Source of the DNA: Casuarina equisetifolia
Taxonomy: Eukaryota > Streptophyta > Magnoliopsida > Fagales > Casuarinaceae
Length of the DNA: 64,000 bases
Reading direction: 5' to 3'
NCBI GenBank assembly: GCA_028551475.1
Contig: CM052358.1
Span: 8,725,938-8,789,937 of the forward strand
In this document: one piece after another, positions 1 through 13,278 of the stretch
How the letters are laid out: each line of letters starts with the position of its first letter
How positions within the stretch are numbered: the stretch's first letter is position 1
Position numbers and translations under genes: made by a program
The notes under the pieces: generated by a model
Told to the model about the DNA's origin: nothing
Databases searched by the model: none
The model's input: the letters and a program-made list of their open reading frames with translations, nothing else

Positions 1-411
1 CTCATAACAGTAAGCCCAGCTAAACAAAAATTAATCTGAAAATTCTGCACATTATGAATGGGAGAATAGCAGGAATATTCAGTGATAAGAAAGTCGCATG
101 CTTTGCTCTAGCATGAAAAACAGGATTGGTAAATATCGCTTTAAAAAAAATCTAACAACCTTCTCAAACAAGTATTAATTGATAAGAGTAATAGTTTTGA
201 TAAAGGTATATGCTGATGCATGTTTGTCAAGGCAACTTACGTTTTTGCCTTGCAACAGTACATACAGTGCACAAACGATGACGCAGGTTCGTGGTATCTA
301 ATTTGTAAGATAATTAGTTTCTTTGAAGAGTAGTGTAATGAGCCCTAGTTTTCCTCCAAAACGGCCAATTCACCCACTTCACTTACCACTCACTCAACGA
401 AGGCTACGCAT

Positions 412-3400
412 TTGTCCATATCCACAAATCACAGCAAGAACTTAAACACTAAAGTCTACATTGTTACAGAATCTCCAAGCGATCAGAAGACCATCATAGA
501 CAAAGGAAAACTTCCATCCCAACCCTTCGGCGATGGGGCTTCTTCTTCAAACTCTTCATCACGACCATGTGAGCAGGAGAACCCAGCTGGATTTCCAACT
601 CTTGAGAACAGCGAAGCATCAAGTTCGGTTTTAAGTGGGGTGAAGTCTTCTCCCCTGCATTTTCAAGAGGGAGGAAACACTACTAATGGGGAAAAAGAAA
701 CAGCAGGAGGGCGATCAACATTGTCCATTGCCAAGAATCAAAAGACTGGCCAGGAAGAAGCATCTAATGCGGGGCAACAGGCGGATGACGAGTTTCCTAA
801 TTCTATCTGTTCTATCTGCAAGAACAGACGACGGAAAATCGAATGGCATAGAGATTTTACTTATTCAGAGCTCCACACTGCTACAAAGGGATTTTCAAAA
901 CAGAATTTCCTATCAGAAGGTGGATTTGGTTCTGTCTATAGAGGAGAATGGAATGGATTGAAGATTGCTGTTAAGCAACTTAAAGAAACAAGCCTCCAAG
1001 GAGAGAAAGAATTCAAAGTTGAAGTTCAAGTACTAAGCAAAGTCAGACATAAGAATGTGGTCAGGCTGTTGGGCTCGTGTTCAGAGGGATGTCACAGGCT
1101 GCTTGTTTATGAGTATGTCTGCAATGGTTCCCTGGATAAACATCTACCAGGTAAAACTGCTATAAAATAAAATAGATTTATTATAGATGTTTCTATCATA
1201 CTTGCTGTTGCAAAATAGGAAGTCTAATCCAAGAATATTATTCTGAATGGTGCAGTATACAGCCGCAACCCCCTCAGCTGGGAGAAAAGGATAAGAATAG
1301 CATTGGGAGCTGCCAAAGGCTTACGTCATTTACATGAAAACAAGATCATCCACAGAGATATAAGACCAAACAACATCCTTATAACACACGATCATGAAGC
1401 ACTGGTAATAAGGAAATATTAGCTGTTAAGTTGGTTATTAAGATCCTGTTTGCCCATTGATCTATAAAATAGTTACAAAAGGGTAAAACCTGGGCAAACT
1501 ATTCAGTCATGCAACAAGGGAAAGTTTCCAACTGAAAATTATGCAATCTAGGTCTGTCACTGATATTTTCCATCAGAACCACTAACAGCAGGATCTATTA
1601 CCCTATTGAAAAACCCAGCTCATAAAATGCATCAATTAATGAAGCATCATTTGAAGATTGATATTTGAAGATTGATTGTATCCCGTACATGGAAACCCAG
1701 AAAATCGAAGTCACTGCATCCAATAAATACATATCAGTACACAATTTTCTTAGATTTATAGCCACTAGTTTGTGCAGACAAACATATTGTGCCATAGATT
1801 TCCACTAACACGTTAAATATATGTATCAGTTAGGAGATTTTGGTCTTGCCAGACATCAAACTGAAGATCACAGTAACTTCTCAGAGACAGATGTCGTTGG
1901 AACTCTCGGATACTTGGCACCAGAATATGCAGAAAGTGGAAAAGTGTCAACCAAGACAGACGTGTATGCTTTTGGAGTGGTTCTATTACAGCTAATGACT
2001 GGGAGGAGGACCACAGACAAGAGACTCCGAGGCAGAAGTCTTGTGGGATGGGTAACAGCCTCTACACCTTTAACTTTCTTATCCATATGAAGTAATAACT
2101 GTTCTCTGTCTTAGAGCAATACAAGACTAACCATTTCTTTTGTGCTAACTTGGACGTCTTTTCTGGTAAGAGTTGAGAGGTTGAGAGCAGGAGAATAAAC
2201 ATAGCACATATGTTTTCCAAAATCCCTTGAAATTACCAGTTTTTCCCATCTTATTCATTTTATTTGTTAAGAAAGCAGCTGTCCTTTGAAGCAGGGAAAT
2301 GAGTAAAAACACGTAATAAAAAGGCAGTCCTGTCCGTTAAATGGAAAACTTCTTTGAACTAACGATTATGGTTGCTTTCAACCTCCAATTATATTTAGGA
2401 GAATAGAGAAAAAAATCAGAGAAAAACAGGACAGAGGAGCAGTCAAGCATGTGTCACTTTATCATCTTCACGAAGTTCCTTTCTATGCAGGCAAGACCAC
2501 TACTAAAAGACAAGAACTACCCAGACTTAATTGATGAGAGGATCATGAATTCACATAATGTCCACCAACTGTTTTGGATGGTTCGAATAGCAGAAAAATG
2601 CCTCGCCAAGGATCCTAATGCAAGATTAAAGATGGACAAGGTTAGTCTCCATGGTCAAGTATTTCCATGCAAAACACTTTTAGCCTTTATTTGACAGCTA
2701 CGGCATCAAAAATTCACATGCTTTTTACTCTAATTGGTTTTTGCCAATGCCTGTTAATTCTTCAATATTTTTCTCGAGTAATGCAACCGGAATTTCTTAA
2801 GGATTTGCAGACTTCTGATAAAATCTTGAGATAAGGATTGCCTTCTCCACATATTTGTGCACTTGGTATCTTCAACTATAGTCTCATTTTTTTCTTAGAA
2901 GATCTAGAGAAATATTGTAGATATTTGGCTAAATTCTGACCGAAAGAGAAGGTAGAGGAAGCAACTGATAGTACCATAATTGTAAATCCCAGCTTTAAAT
3001 GAAATAGCCCAAAGCTCCATTGATGTAAAGGAAAATGCAGAAGTATCTCAAGTATGTTAGCATATATGCTTGGTATTTATATACTTTCTTGAGAAGCCAT
3101 ACAATATTATCACTTAACTTCAATTTTGATAATAGGACTAACAGAAAATATAACAACTGAAGAATATTAAAGTTTAGGGAATTTGCAATTAAGCAAGAAG
3201 AAATAGACAGTAATTAGACTGCACTCCAATCATGCAAATGAGAACTCTTTATGAGCAAATGATGGAAAACTTATTACCCTAGACCAAAAAAAAGAAAAAA
3301 AGAACTCTCTATGAGATTATTGGTTATGAAGATCCAATGGCCCAAATAACATAGCAACTCCAAATCTACAACCATGAAAGCAATAGGAACAGGTGAATAC

Positions 3401-4376
3401 ATTGGCATTTGCTATTTGCCTGAGCTAAAACTTCTTATTGTTAAAGAGAGTAATTAGCCTTGAAAAAGCGAAATCCATACTTATCTTACACAAAAAGAAA
3501 CATAATATGCATGCATCTGCCTAATCTATTTTTACCTATGCAATTGTGCTTCCTCACTTTTGTGTGTGTACACACACACACACATATTTACACATATTTA
3601 CACATATTTAGTTCCAGACTAGTGAAGGTTGGTATTTCAACAAAAGAACTACTCACCTTCAGTAGAATAGTGTATGTCAAATCAGCAAGCAAGAAATGAT
3701 TTTTCTGCAGCAGTTATTTGCAGCTCTATAGTCAATCCAACTAAATGATCCAGTTAGCTTAATTGTTAAGTTAGAGATTTTTGCATACTACAGATTCAGG
3801 TCAGAGATCAAGGCTAACTGGCAAATGCTATCTCCGTCTTCGCTAATCGGATGTACATATTAATTTTCCAATCATCACAATAGTGTTCACCATCCTCTCC
3901 AGTAGATGTTGTTCTCCATAGCTGGACAACCTATAACTTAAAGTCTCTACATTCTGTTAATTATTTGTTAAAAGAAAACTTATTATGCTCAATTGTTGTA
4001 CGATTGAATACAGGTAGTTGAAGCTTTACAGACCATAGTAGATAGTAACCCCAGCTGCGGACCAGAACAGTCCCCGGCACAATCAGATTCAGTTGGCAGC
4101 ATACCGGGCACCGACGACGAAGAGTGTAGTGCGGCAGAGTCCTCCGAATCACCATCTGAAAGTGGAAGCTCTGGTAAAGAAATTAAATCAATAACTACCG
4201 TGACTCAGAGGAGGTTTCCACATCCACCATCGCCTCCTGCACGATTCGTTTCAAGTGCATTACGCATGCCCATTTCACATGAAATGTCACCTTTGGGCAT
4301 TAAGAACGGATACGAAAGCGAGAAAGAAGCATCACATACAACAAGCAGGCTACATTACACCGAGATGGTCTCTTAG
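412..4376 (+). CDS. Receptor-like cytoplasmic (PERK-like) protein kinase, 5' end unresolved
   Basis: Five coding exons join in frame with GT-AG introns: about 412-1150, 1256-1404, 1830-2051, 2491-2640 and 4014-4376 (TAG). Together they give about 540 residues. A Ser/Asn-rich N-terminal region leads to a CSIC motif (residues 133-136, counting from 412). The kinase domain follows: glycine loop GGFGSV near 170-175, Lys188 in IAVK, helix-C Glu204, HRDIRPNN near 279-286, DFG at 299-301, then an APE motif. The C-terminal tail is rich in Ser, Glu and Pro. The CSIC spacer, [16 protein letters not shown] and ARPLL motifs match plant kinases often labelled inactive kinase SELMODRAFT_444075-like. All catalytic residues are present, but the usual catalytic-loop HRDxK lysine is Arg. 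Position 412 is a TTG and no in-frame ATG lies between the stop at 346 and there, so upstream exon(s) are probably missing. The likely role is cytoplasmic phospho-signalling; this is inference from the family. Confidence 0.85.
3561..3610. repeat. (TG)n/(CA)n tract followed by three copies of a 10-mer
   Basis: A short TG run turns into a CA run. It is followed by three perfect tandem copies of CACATATTTA (3581-3610). The tract lies in the last intron of the kinase gene (2641-4013). The rest of that intron shows nothing recognisable. Confidence 0.9.
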
Positions 4377-5261
4377 ACATTGTCATCTCTATCTTCATAT
4401 TCCGTGACAAAGCTACGCCTACCAATGATAAATAATTCTGCTTTTGCAGAAATTTGATGTAATCTCGAGAATGTAATTTCACCAGCTGAACATTTAACAA
4501 ACAAGAAATAAAAATGAAAGAGTTGAATTAGAATGGCATGGGATGATAGCAATTGTGGTGAATTCATATGGTTTGAATTCTTGCAGCTCTTCGTCTTGTG
4601 CAGACGGTTTATCAATGTTGTGTCACGTTTTCTGTACCCCATCTTAAGCATGAGAGAAACGTCCAGTTTGGGAACCCACATCAACTACAGTGGCAGCCTG
4701 CTCCAACGTTACAAAGAATGACTCTCTTATCTAAGAAAATGCCTTCTTTGAGCATTTGGCGAGAAAGCTGTATTGGTTAAAAAGTATTTGATGGTTTTTG
4801 ATGTTTTTGCATCCGTCAGACACTCCGATGTCTCTCTTTACTTTCTTCTACTCTTTTTAAGTATCAGGCTAAAAGAAGGGCTGATCACCCCCCGGTTCAA
4901 ATACAAATTAACGTTGTCGTGGGCAGAAGTGCAAGTAAATTAATGTTCACAAATCAATTAAACACAAACAACAGGATTACAAAGTCTCACATTAGGAATG
5001 CGCAGTTATTCCACAACTTCAGCAAAAGCCCGAATGCATTTGTATACCACATATAGTTCAATGTTGGCATACCTGCACTGCACTTTCCAAAACCAACGAG
5101 TACAAGGCCACAAGCAAAGTACAACTGATGCTTATCTTTCCCGAAGTTGTACCCGCAACAGAGATTTTCTCAGTAGCTTGAATGACCACAGCACACAAAT
5201 CATCAACATGAATGAAAACACCAAAAGTTCAAGTTCAAGTTCATAAATCCAACAGCAATTT
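4377..5261. other. Convergent intergenic spacer / 3' UTRs
   Basis: This 885-bp spacer separates the stop codon of the plus-strand kinase from the stop codon of the minus-strand MYB gene. It should hold both 3' UTRs. AATAAA-like words occur (for example near 4507), but I cannot assign cleavage sites. No coding sequence is evident. Confidence 0.6.
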
Positions 5262-8200
5262 TCAAGGAAAATCAGACATTTGACAGACAGGAGGCATGTT
5301 GCTCCACGCACATGAACGAAGCCCGCATCCTTGACTTGATGTAGAAGTTCCAAGGGCCATGTGCTTGTACTCAGTAGTCAAATCATCACCAAGAAGTGTT
5401 GCAACAGCATCAGTCATGATGCTCTGGTCCTTGGCATAGCCAAAACTCTGCTCAATCCAGTCTCCCGCAAGCAAAGCATCGGGCCGCATAAGATTTAACT
5501 TCGTCCTAGTTTCGGTTTTTACATCAGGATTCCAGGCTAACTCTGCAGCTGCCTCTGATATCACACTGATACCTAGGGAAGAATCAGAGATAAGAAATTA
5601 CGATGATATTCACATGACTTATCCTACTACTCATCATGCAAGTTGGGAATTGCATGCTCGAGTCTCATATAAAATTTTTTGAAACAATTACTCTTGAGTA
5701 CAAATTCAAGAACACCAATGGGGGAACTTGACAATGCAAAAGGCAAGTAATTACCAGAAAAATATAAAAGTAAGTAGAAAGGAATAAAAATGAGGCATCA
5801 TATGTAAGTGTCCTGGAATTATTCAAAAGTTTTGCAGTCAAAAACTAATTTAAAATTCATTATATTAACGCATAGATCAGGACATACTGAATTACAGATT
5901 AAAACATATTCATGGATGGATATTAACTGCTTCTTGATATCTAGAATAATTCAGAAAGCTCCTCGGTTTTGCCCCTAGTATTGATTTTATGAACTTCATA
6001 ATCCAACAGACTACATTAAGAGATGCCTACCAGAAAAGGTCCCAGCTAGTGGTTGCTCATCCAAAGAACTCCCACCAGCACTGATAGGATTGCAGTCACT
6101 GAAAAGTGAAGTCACAGAATGTCCAAACGTTGAAATGGAATCCCCATAATCTTCCCATTCTGTTCCGCAAATGTTCATATTAGAACTGTCCACTTCACAA
6201 GGAGTGGCACTAGATGAGTTTGAACTCTTGTCAGATGAATGATTCTTTGTACTACTCAAAGCATTTGCCTCATGCAGTAAAGCATCCAGCAAACCGCTAT
6301 TACGTGGGGAAGAACAATCTATTTCAAATGCACAGTCTGATGGAGGAGACTGGATTAAAGCTTCAACTGAATCAAGCAAACTTGGGGGAGATGCGCCCCA
6401 GGTACCTAAATCAGTTTCTGCATATTGGAGTGAAGGGAGCTCCAACTTCACAGGCCCAGATGTAGGCTTAGAAGTGGAGAAATTGCCATTTGGGAGGGAA
6501 TGGCAACCCTGAATTGCACCGAAAGACTCTGCCTTCTTAGTGGCAGGATTGGGTCCAAAAGAAGACGACCACCCAAATGATTGAGCAGCTTTACTACAAG
6601 TATCATCATGAAACGGCTCAAACAGGGAGAGCCCATTTCCAACACTAGCACAAGAACCAGGGAATAATTCAATTGACTCTCGAAGACGCTTCTGCCGAGG
6701 CAACATTGCAGGTGGTGTACAATATTGAGGAGACCCAAGGCCCTGCAAAACCATGCTGCCAGCAGAGATGTCATGAAGTTCAGGGATGTAAGGTAAGACA
6801 CCTGGATTGGCCTTCAAACTATCGAATATCACATCAGGTATGTCATAACTGTTATTCTGCAAAAGATCATGATGCCCTCTATCCTCACCATTTACACCAA
6901 CAGCGTTTTGGCCATTTTGACTCTCCTGCAATGCTTGGAAACATACTTCAGGTGGATAAAGAGGTAAGCCAGCTCGTTGGCGCCTCTTAATGCGGGTATT
7001 CCAGTAGTTCTTTATCTCATTATCTGTACGACCAGGTAACTGAGAACAGGGAGAAATAATATATCATATCAGACAAAGAAGCATATATACTAACATTCTT
7101 TAAAATAAGAACACTTCTCACAGTGACAAAGAGATCATAAGGGATATGCAAGACTAAACAATTAAACATAACAAACAAAACAACATTCAGCTATGCCAAA
7201 CAAGTTGCAATGACAGTACTTCTATAATTGTAATATTATACCATAAAATTACCTTTTAAATCTAACAAAACTTCTTTCTCTTTTTGTCCCTCTTCCATTA
7301 ATGGGAGCAGAATAAAGGACATAGATATAAACCATGGGTTTCTATTATGGAACTTAATATAAAACATAAAAGAATAAAGAAAAGATTCTGTCAGCACAGC
7401 GCCTGTCACAAGAAGATTTTTCCAGTCGTGTGAATATCATCTTCAATTTATCAATAATTGTCAGTACATACTATAATGTGCATCCTTCACTTTCCGTCCT
7501 TTCTTTTTCCCCCCAACAAGCTTTGGTAAGTAACAACTCAATTCTCTTATCCCTTGATGGAAGGCAAGGTGTCTGTCTATGAGTACATTATCACTTCGTC
7601 TAGGCAATCCATACTGGCCTTGTCCAAATAATATACTAAGCATACTTCTGTCTATTAAGTTTTCAAATATCTGATGAGGTCAATAGTATCAGTTTTGATG
7701 TTCAGGAATATGTTCAGGAATATATATATATATATTTGGCAATTCTTCACTACCAGTTTGGAACAAAAAAAACAAAAAAGGGAATGGAAGATAGAAACCG
7801 CCTAGATATCATAACTAGGCTTCCTAAGAAGCCATACATTGGAAAAAATTCCTGCTAACTTTTAGCATACTCAAGCTTTCAAGAATATTGGAAGAGCACA
7901 AAAAGCCTATAAAGCTCACCGCAGTGTTATTTCTATTAAAAAAATGATTAACAGTTAACAAAGAGATTGTCAAACCAAGTTGAGAACAACAAAAACAAGA
8001 TGGACGGTCAAACCAAGTTGAGAACAACCACAAAAAGATGGGGAAAGAACTACAAATCGTAAACTAATGTTCATGGCCCTCTTTCACAGCCCGCGCCAGG
8101 AATTTTCCATATTTATCACCATTTTGTTGAACTAATTTACTACTGAACAGCAAGTTTCTGATGCAAAGAACAATACAATATGATTAAATTAGGTGGACTG

Positions 8201-9023
8201 ACACTTGATACAATTCCAAACATGTGCCACATCATCAAAGGTCAAAGATCAGTCAAGAGGATTTTTTGTCTTTTTTTTTAATCCTTTGAAAGTAAGAAAC
8301 ATTGGGTCATCATTAACACATATGATGATAAACGCAAATGAAAATTACGTCACTTAGAATCCTGATAAAGAAAATGTATACTCGTCACCTGACATAATGA
8401 TGTTTTGAAGTTATAAATTCAGAACGAAGTAATTTGGGCACTTCATTTTATTAGTTTTCGTTTGACATGCGTCAGTTAATGAAGGGGCATATGGTTGAAG
8501 TTGAAGAAAGCAGAACCATCAGTGTTTCAGTGTTATCATTATTGAGGATTGACAAATTAAACAGGCAAGAAAAAGTCAAATTTACATCAACTAATGATTC
8601 CATATGAAGAAAGATGATGGATAATAACATGTCCATGACAAGACAAGCAAACTATATACTTACATGTGCTGCCATCCGTGCCCATTTATTTCCCATCTTG
8701 GCATGGAGTTCAATGATCAGCTGTTCTTCTTCTGCCGTAAATGAGCCTTTTTTTAAGTTTGGCCTTAGGTGATTTGCCCACCGCAATCGACAGCTTTTGC
8801 CACATCGAAGCAATCCAGAGTGCTTTTGAACAGCATTCCAGTTCCCCTCCCCATGCTTCTTGACATAGTCCACCAAAATTGCATCTTCAGCAGATGTCCA
8901 TGGCCCTTTTTTCAGAAAAGCCCCTCCACCCGCACTTCCTCCACTACTTTCATTAACCAGAGGAGAGTCACATTGATCCTTGGGGAGCACTCCATCTTCA
9001 CTCTCATTTGTTGTGCAAGTCAT
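5262..9023 (-). CDS. GAMYB: GAMYB-type R2R3-MYB transcription factor
   Basis: Three exons on the minus strand give a complete 559-residue protein: 9023-8664, 7039-6031 and 5572-5262, with phases 0 and 1 matching. R2 (about 38-90) has GPWTSAEDAILVDYVKKHG. R3 (about 91-141) has NKWARMAAH then LPGRTDNEIKNYWNTR, split by intron 1 after His120. The GAMYB signature box LPLYPPEV follows directly. The C-terminus contains AWNPDV, a long acidic Asn/Ser-rich activation region, and a terminal NMPPVCQM motif. This is the AtMYB33/65/101 family: nuclear activators of gibberellin-responsive genes in anther and aleurone, repressed elsewhere by miR159. The miR159 site is present in exon 2. The length is normal for the family and I see no lesion. 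The start ATG sits just after a good leader acceptor. Confidence 0.96.
6424..6444 (-). promoter_or_regulatory. miR159 target site in the GAMYB mRNA
   Basis: On the minus strand exon 2 contains a 21-nt site with the core GAGCTCCCTTCA followed by CTCCAAT. It encodes part of KLELPSLQY (about residues 319-326). Against miR159 I count one G:U pair and two mismatches, and the central cleavage region pairs perfectly. This is the same layout as the known AtMYB33/65 sites. It predicts strong post-transcriptional repression in vegetative tissue. Confidence 0.95.
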
Positions 9024-9030
9024 TTCTCAA

Positions 9031-10535
9031 CCTGTGATGAACCACCAACCCCTGCCACTGGCTGACAACCATGCAAAATGTAGGAAAACAGCCTGAACAA
9101 ATGGAGGAGAAGAAACAAAATTAACATGAATAAAAAAAGAGTGGCTCCCTTTTAGTTTTCACTTCACTAACTCGTAATCTACTTTACACACACTCATTGT
9201 TTCTGTCATATGTTTTTATTTCAGGCTGAACTGCAAATTTGCTGTAGGATGACACCTCCCTTTCCTCAGATATAGGGGGGTGAAAACCCACAATTGTTCT
9301 TGAAGGAAACCGGAAACCAACTTTCTGAGTTTTAGAGAGAAGGAAAAAAGAAAAGAAAAAGAATATACTCTTTCAGCTTTTTGGAAGAGCCCAGGGCTTT
9401 TTTGGATTCTTTTGGGGGCCAAGAACAATTTGCCCCACAAGAGGGCAGGAGAATATTTCAGATTTTTGCGGTGGCTGATCTTATCACCAAGCATGGTAAG
9501 CTACTAGAGGAGCTAATATAGACAGCACTGCTTTTAAATGAAATCGCTTAGATCATAATTATAACCGACACATCATCATCCATGAGAAGTGATAGTTGGA
9601 AACTGAAACAAAAGAGTCGCCTTGACTGTCAAAGCAACTTTTAGGGCTACATAGTCAAAAGTAGAAAGGTAGACATGACATACAAAGATGCAATATAGTA
9701 ACATAAAAAATTTATGGAGTAATAACTCAGCAAAACCTATGTTTAATTAAGTTAACAATCTAATATGAATTAATGATAAAACTCGATTTCACTCATGTTA
9801 TTAAGCTGAATTACTTTTTGAACTAGCTCCAAAACGATGAAAGACTGAGTCGCAAAAAAATGGTCCGCATATTTCAATATTGCCAACCAAACTAAAGCCC
9901 CATCTCTAATTCATCAACACAATAAATTTTATTGAGTGCAACACTAAACACATTCTTATTACATCAAATGAACTCAGAAAAAAGAAAATTCCAGACAGCT
10001 AATATAGCAAATCGTAATGATGACAAAGAAACCAACAACTTGAAAGATCTGAACTCTCAGCGCACTCAGCCACCATATCGATACAAAACCAATTCAACCA
10101 GAAAGGTTAAAAGGTAAAAAGCTACACTCCAAAAAGAAGGAGGGGCAGAGAAACAGAGAGAGAAAGAAAGATTTTGATACCTGAATCTGATCGAGATGGA
10201 GATACAAGCCGCAATTCACCAGAATGTGAGTTTTTTTCCCTCGAAATTGGACTACAAGGGAAATTGAAAGCTCACAAAGAACTCCAGATTGAGCTCGAAG
10301 CTGAGCACAAGGAAAAATAGACAGATTAAAATCAGAAGAAGTAAATTTCGCCGGAAACCAAAATGAACTCAACACAAAATGATCAAGAAAACCAGCTCAG
10401 AACCCTAATCGTACACAAAAAAACTGAAGAATTCAGAGCTCCGAAAATGGGAGCCCTGCAAACACGAAGAAGCAAAAAATAAAGATGGATTGTAATCCTT
10501 CTTTAGATCCAAATTCGCCTAAGAACGGAACAACA

Positions 10536-10571
<36 letters not shown>

Positions 10572-10870
10572 CCCCAACCTTTTTAAGTGTCAAACAGTTG
10601 GTAGAGCATCCGAGCTCGGAAAGTGCAAAACAAGGAAAGAAGCCCAGATCCACACGCACGCACTCGAACACCCACTAACACACACACACACCCACAAACA
10701 AACCCACAGACTGCACGCAGAGAGAGAGAGAGATTTGTAGAGGGAAGAAAATGGTAGAGAGAGATTTCGGAGTTGCGAGTTCCAGGGGATTCGAGAGGCG
10801 AAATAAAGGCATGCGACGAGTAAAATCCGGGCCAATGCGCTTTGGAGTAGGACCAAGTTATTGTCATCTA
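9031..10870 (-). other. Probable 5' leader of the GAMYB gene with a leader intron
   Basis: Reading the minus strand, a clean acceptor (ATCACAG) ends at 9032, eight bases before the ATG. A matching donor CAG/GTATCA lies at 10180, which would give a leader intron of about 1.15 kb. Upstream, 10181-10870 is rich in CT on the sense strand and has the look of a long 5' UTR. GAMYB genes commonly have leader introns. The donor choice and the transcription start are inference. Confidence 0.5.
10539..10566. repeat. (GA)14 microsatellite in the GAMYB leader
   Basis: An uninterrupted GA dinucleotide run (CT on the GAMYB sense strand). A shorter GA run occurs near 10719-10732 and a CA run near 10679-10690. 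Confidence 0.97.
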
Positions 10871-13278
10871 ATACAATAATATCTTCTCCTCTCACAACCC
10901 TGTAATTTTCTTGTTTTCTCCGAACTCTATTTACTAATTAACTCCTCCTTTAAATTCGTAAAAAAATAAATTTTCATTACTTGTTGACTCATTTTAAAGA
11001 CTATAAAGTATAAATTTTTTCTCTTTTTATATTATGATTTATTACAATGTTTCAAGTATCAACTAGAATCACATTACATGAGACTTTATAAATATGATGT
11101 TTAGAATATTCCTGAATGTTCAAAAATTAAACTTATAACAATAAAAGAATACTTAATTTATTTAAGAATTTTTACTCATTGTTGTATGCAAGATAGTAGT
11201 TCATATTGAAAAATAAGATTCTTAAAACAAAATTTAAATTTTAAAAAAAAATCTTCAACTCTTAAACTAACTTTTAAATTGAATTTTTAGGTCATTTAAC
11301 TTGATATAAAGATTTAAGTTGAATGTATTCTACTTCATACTCTTTAAGCATAATAACATTTAGAGTACAAGAAAGTGTATACAAGAAAAAAAAATTAATG
11401 TTAAAAGATAAGATTTTTAAGATAAAATTAAAATTAAAAGATAACTTTTAATAAGCTAACTTTTGAGTTGAGTTGAAGCTAAATTATTGTCACCTAAATT
11501 TGGAAAACAATGTGACTTTTACTTCTTCTCTTTTTGTCTAAATATGGCAAACTGTCCAAACCTGTTTGTCAAACTTGGCTGCATTTAATGTCAAAGGAGA
11601 ATATAATAAAGAAGCATAATCAAGTAACGCGTAGTCAAGGGACGTGCGCAAGAGTTATAGTTGTTGGTTGGGATCGTTCACTGCCCAATCACGAGAGAGG
11701 TACCTATGACTCCCAGGCGTGTGTTATGCTGCAAGCCCAGAGGATCAAACACCAAGCTAACTTTTTCTGCCTTATTTTTAGTACTTAATTTTGTCTAATA
11801 ACTTACCCATTTCATTAAGCTTGAGATGAGAGAAGCCATTCTTGGTTATCGACAACTCCTCAACAAGCCGCCATTCATGCTCGAATGTTTTTTTGTTACA
11901 TGGCTTCTATTTCTCCATTCCAATGCCTCAATCATTCAAGTGGCTTCATTGTCGCCCAATTTGGGATAGCTCTTCCCCTCACGCAAGCCAATAATACAAA
12001 GTATGGGAGGGTGTAGCATGTCATCAAAACTATTGCATTTGGAGTCTACTAACCGATGCCGCACCTACATCATCGAAGAGAATGTTTTGTTCTTTCTATG
12101 TCTATCCCTTAATATAGATCAATGTGCCAGGGTGATTTCATTGGCGCCAGTGCACTGATTATCTGCTTTGTTAAGTTGGGCGACAGAGTGAGATCATTCA
12201 ACTTTAAAATAGCTGCTTCTGGCTCTCTCTATGTTCATCTCTCGTGACGTAACTTCTTCAATAGTTAATTATAGAAGTACTTGATGCACTCTCTCCCAAA
12301 CCCCATTCTACAAGAGACTGAACTACAAGGGGAGGATCCAAATCCACCCATGAAGTGAATGAAAGGTAATATGGTTTTGCAAAGACGTAGACACTTTGCT
12401 CTCTCTCTCTCTCTCTCTCTCTCTCGTAGAACAAATAGAAGATAGAAACAGACAACCAAGGCCCTACTTGCATCATCCTGTGTCGCCATGCAATAATGTG
12501 CATGACAACAAGTGCACCGGGACGAGAGATGATGTTGAAGTAAATCATAAATTCTCTTGGATTTTCCCTAAAGTCGATAGCATAAAGAGGCAGCCGAGCT
12601 TTTCTATGGATAAAAAGTAAAAGGAAGGAAGCGTGACAACGTTTTCTAAACAAAAGAAAGAAGTGGTCCTCTGGAAATAAGCTGCATAGAATGAAAACCA
12701 ATCGGTACGTTTCATTTTCTCTTCTTTTCCTTCCTTAAATGCTCTCTGTCTCTTTCCCACCCAACTTGCAAAATACACTTCGCTTTATACTTTGCAAAAA
12801 GTTAAATTGGTAGCCCCCAAAATACATGTACCAAGTCTTTTGGGTGAGATGATGAAGATATGCGTTGGCTGGCAAAATATACCTCGCTCTTTGGCGACTG
12901 CATGGAATTTTTTGCTTTTCAGTCAACCTTCCTTTTCGAATAAGGCAAAGTTTCGAGAATTAACAGCTCGATCCAAATTACAAGGAGTTTCGATGGGAAA
13001 ACTTAAACGGAGTCTGTTTCTTTTTTTTTTTTTGGTATTATCTAGAAAAGTTTACTTTTCACAAATAGAACAAAACTACATGCCCGTAAATGATGTAATA
13101 TTTACATGAAACGTGTCAGTGAGACTACGAATGTGTATATATTTCCAATCAACATTGCAATTGGTCTTCTTGAATGTCTAATCCATCTCTCTCAAAATGC
13201 TTTAGAGCTAAGGACAAGCCCTTGCTTTGTAATTTTTTGGGCCCCCAAATTGGGCTTATGTCCACATGCAGTGGTTAT
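10871..13278. other. Intergenic AT-rich region, no gene seen
   Basis: The first part is very AT-rich and probably includes the GAMYB promoter. ORFs here are short, are shared between frames, or come from the CT microsatellite. No motif or exon chain is recognisable. Confidence 0.6.
12399..12425. repeat. (CT)13 microsatellite
   Basis: An uninterrupted CT run in intergenic DNA. On the minus strand it produces an artefactual Glu-Arg repeat in ORFs that cross it. Confidence 0.97.

Noticed and set aside
686-961. Plus-strand 91-codon ORF
   Set aside because: It is an out-of-frame shadow of the kinase first exon.
3581-3610. Short regular repeats as a possible CRISPR array
   Set aside because: The three 10-bp units are adjacent with no spacers, and the genome is a plant nuclear genome.
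4533-4780. Two overlapping plus-strand ORFs after the kinase stop
   Set aside because: They are short, overlap in different frames, and have no motif; the interval is expected 3' UTR.
6448-6801. Minus-strand 117-codon ORF
   Set aside because: It lies within GAMYB exon 2 in the wrong frame.
12258-12701. Minus-strand 147-codon ORF with a Glu-Arg repeat
   Set aside because: The repeat is the (CT)13 microsatellite read in frame; the rest has no protein character.
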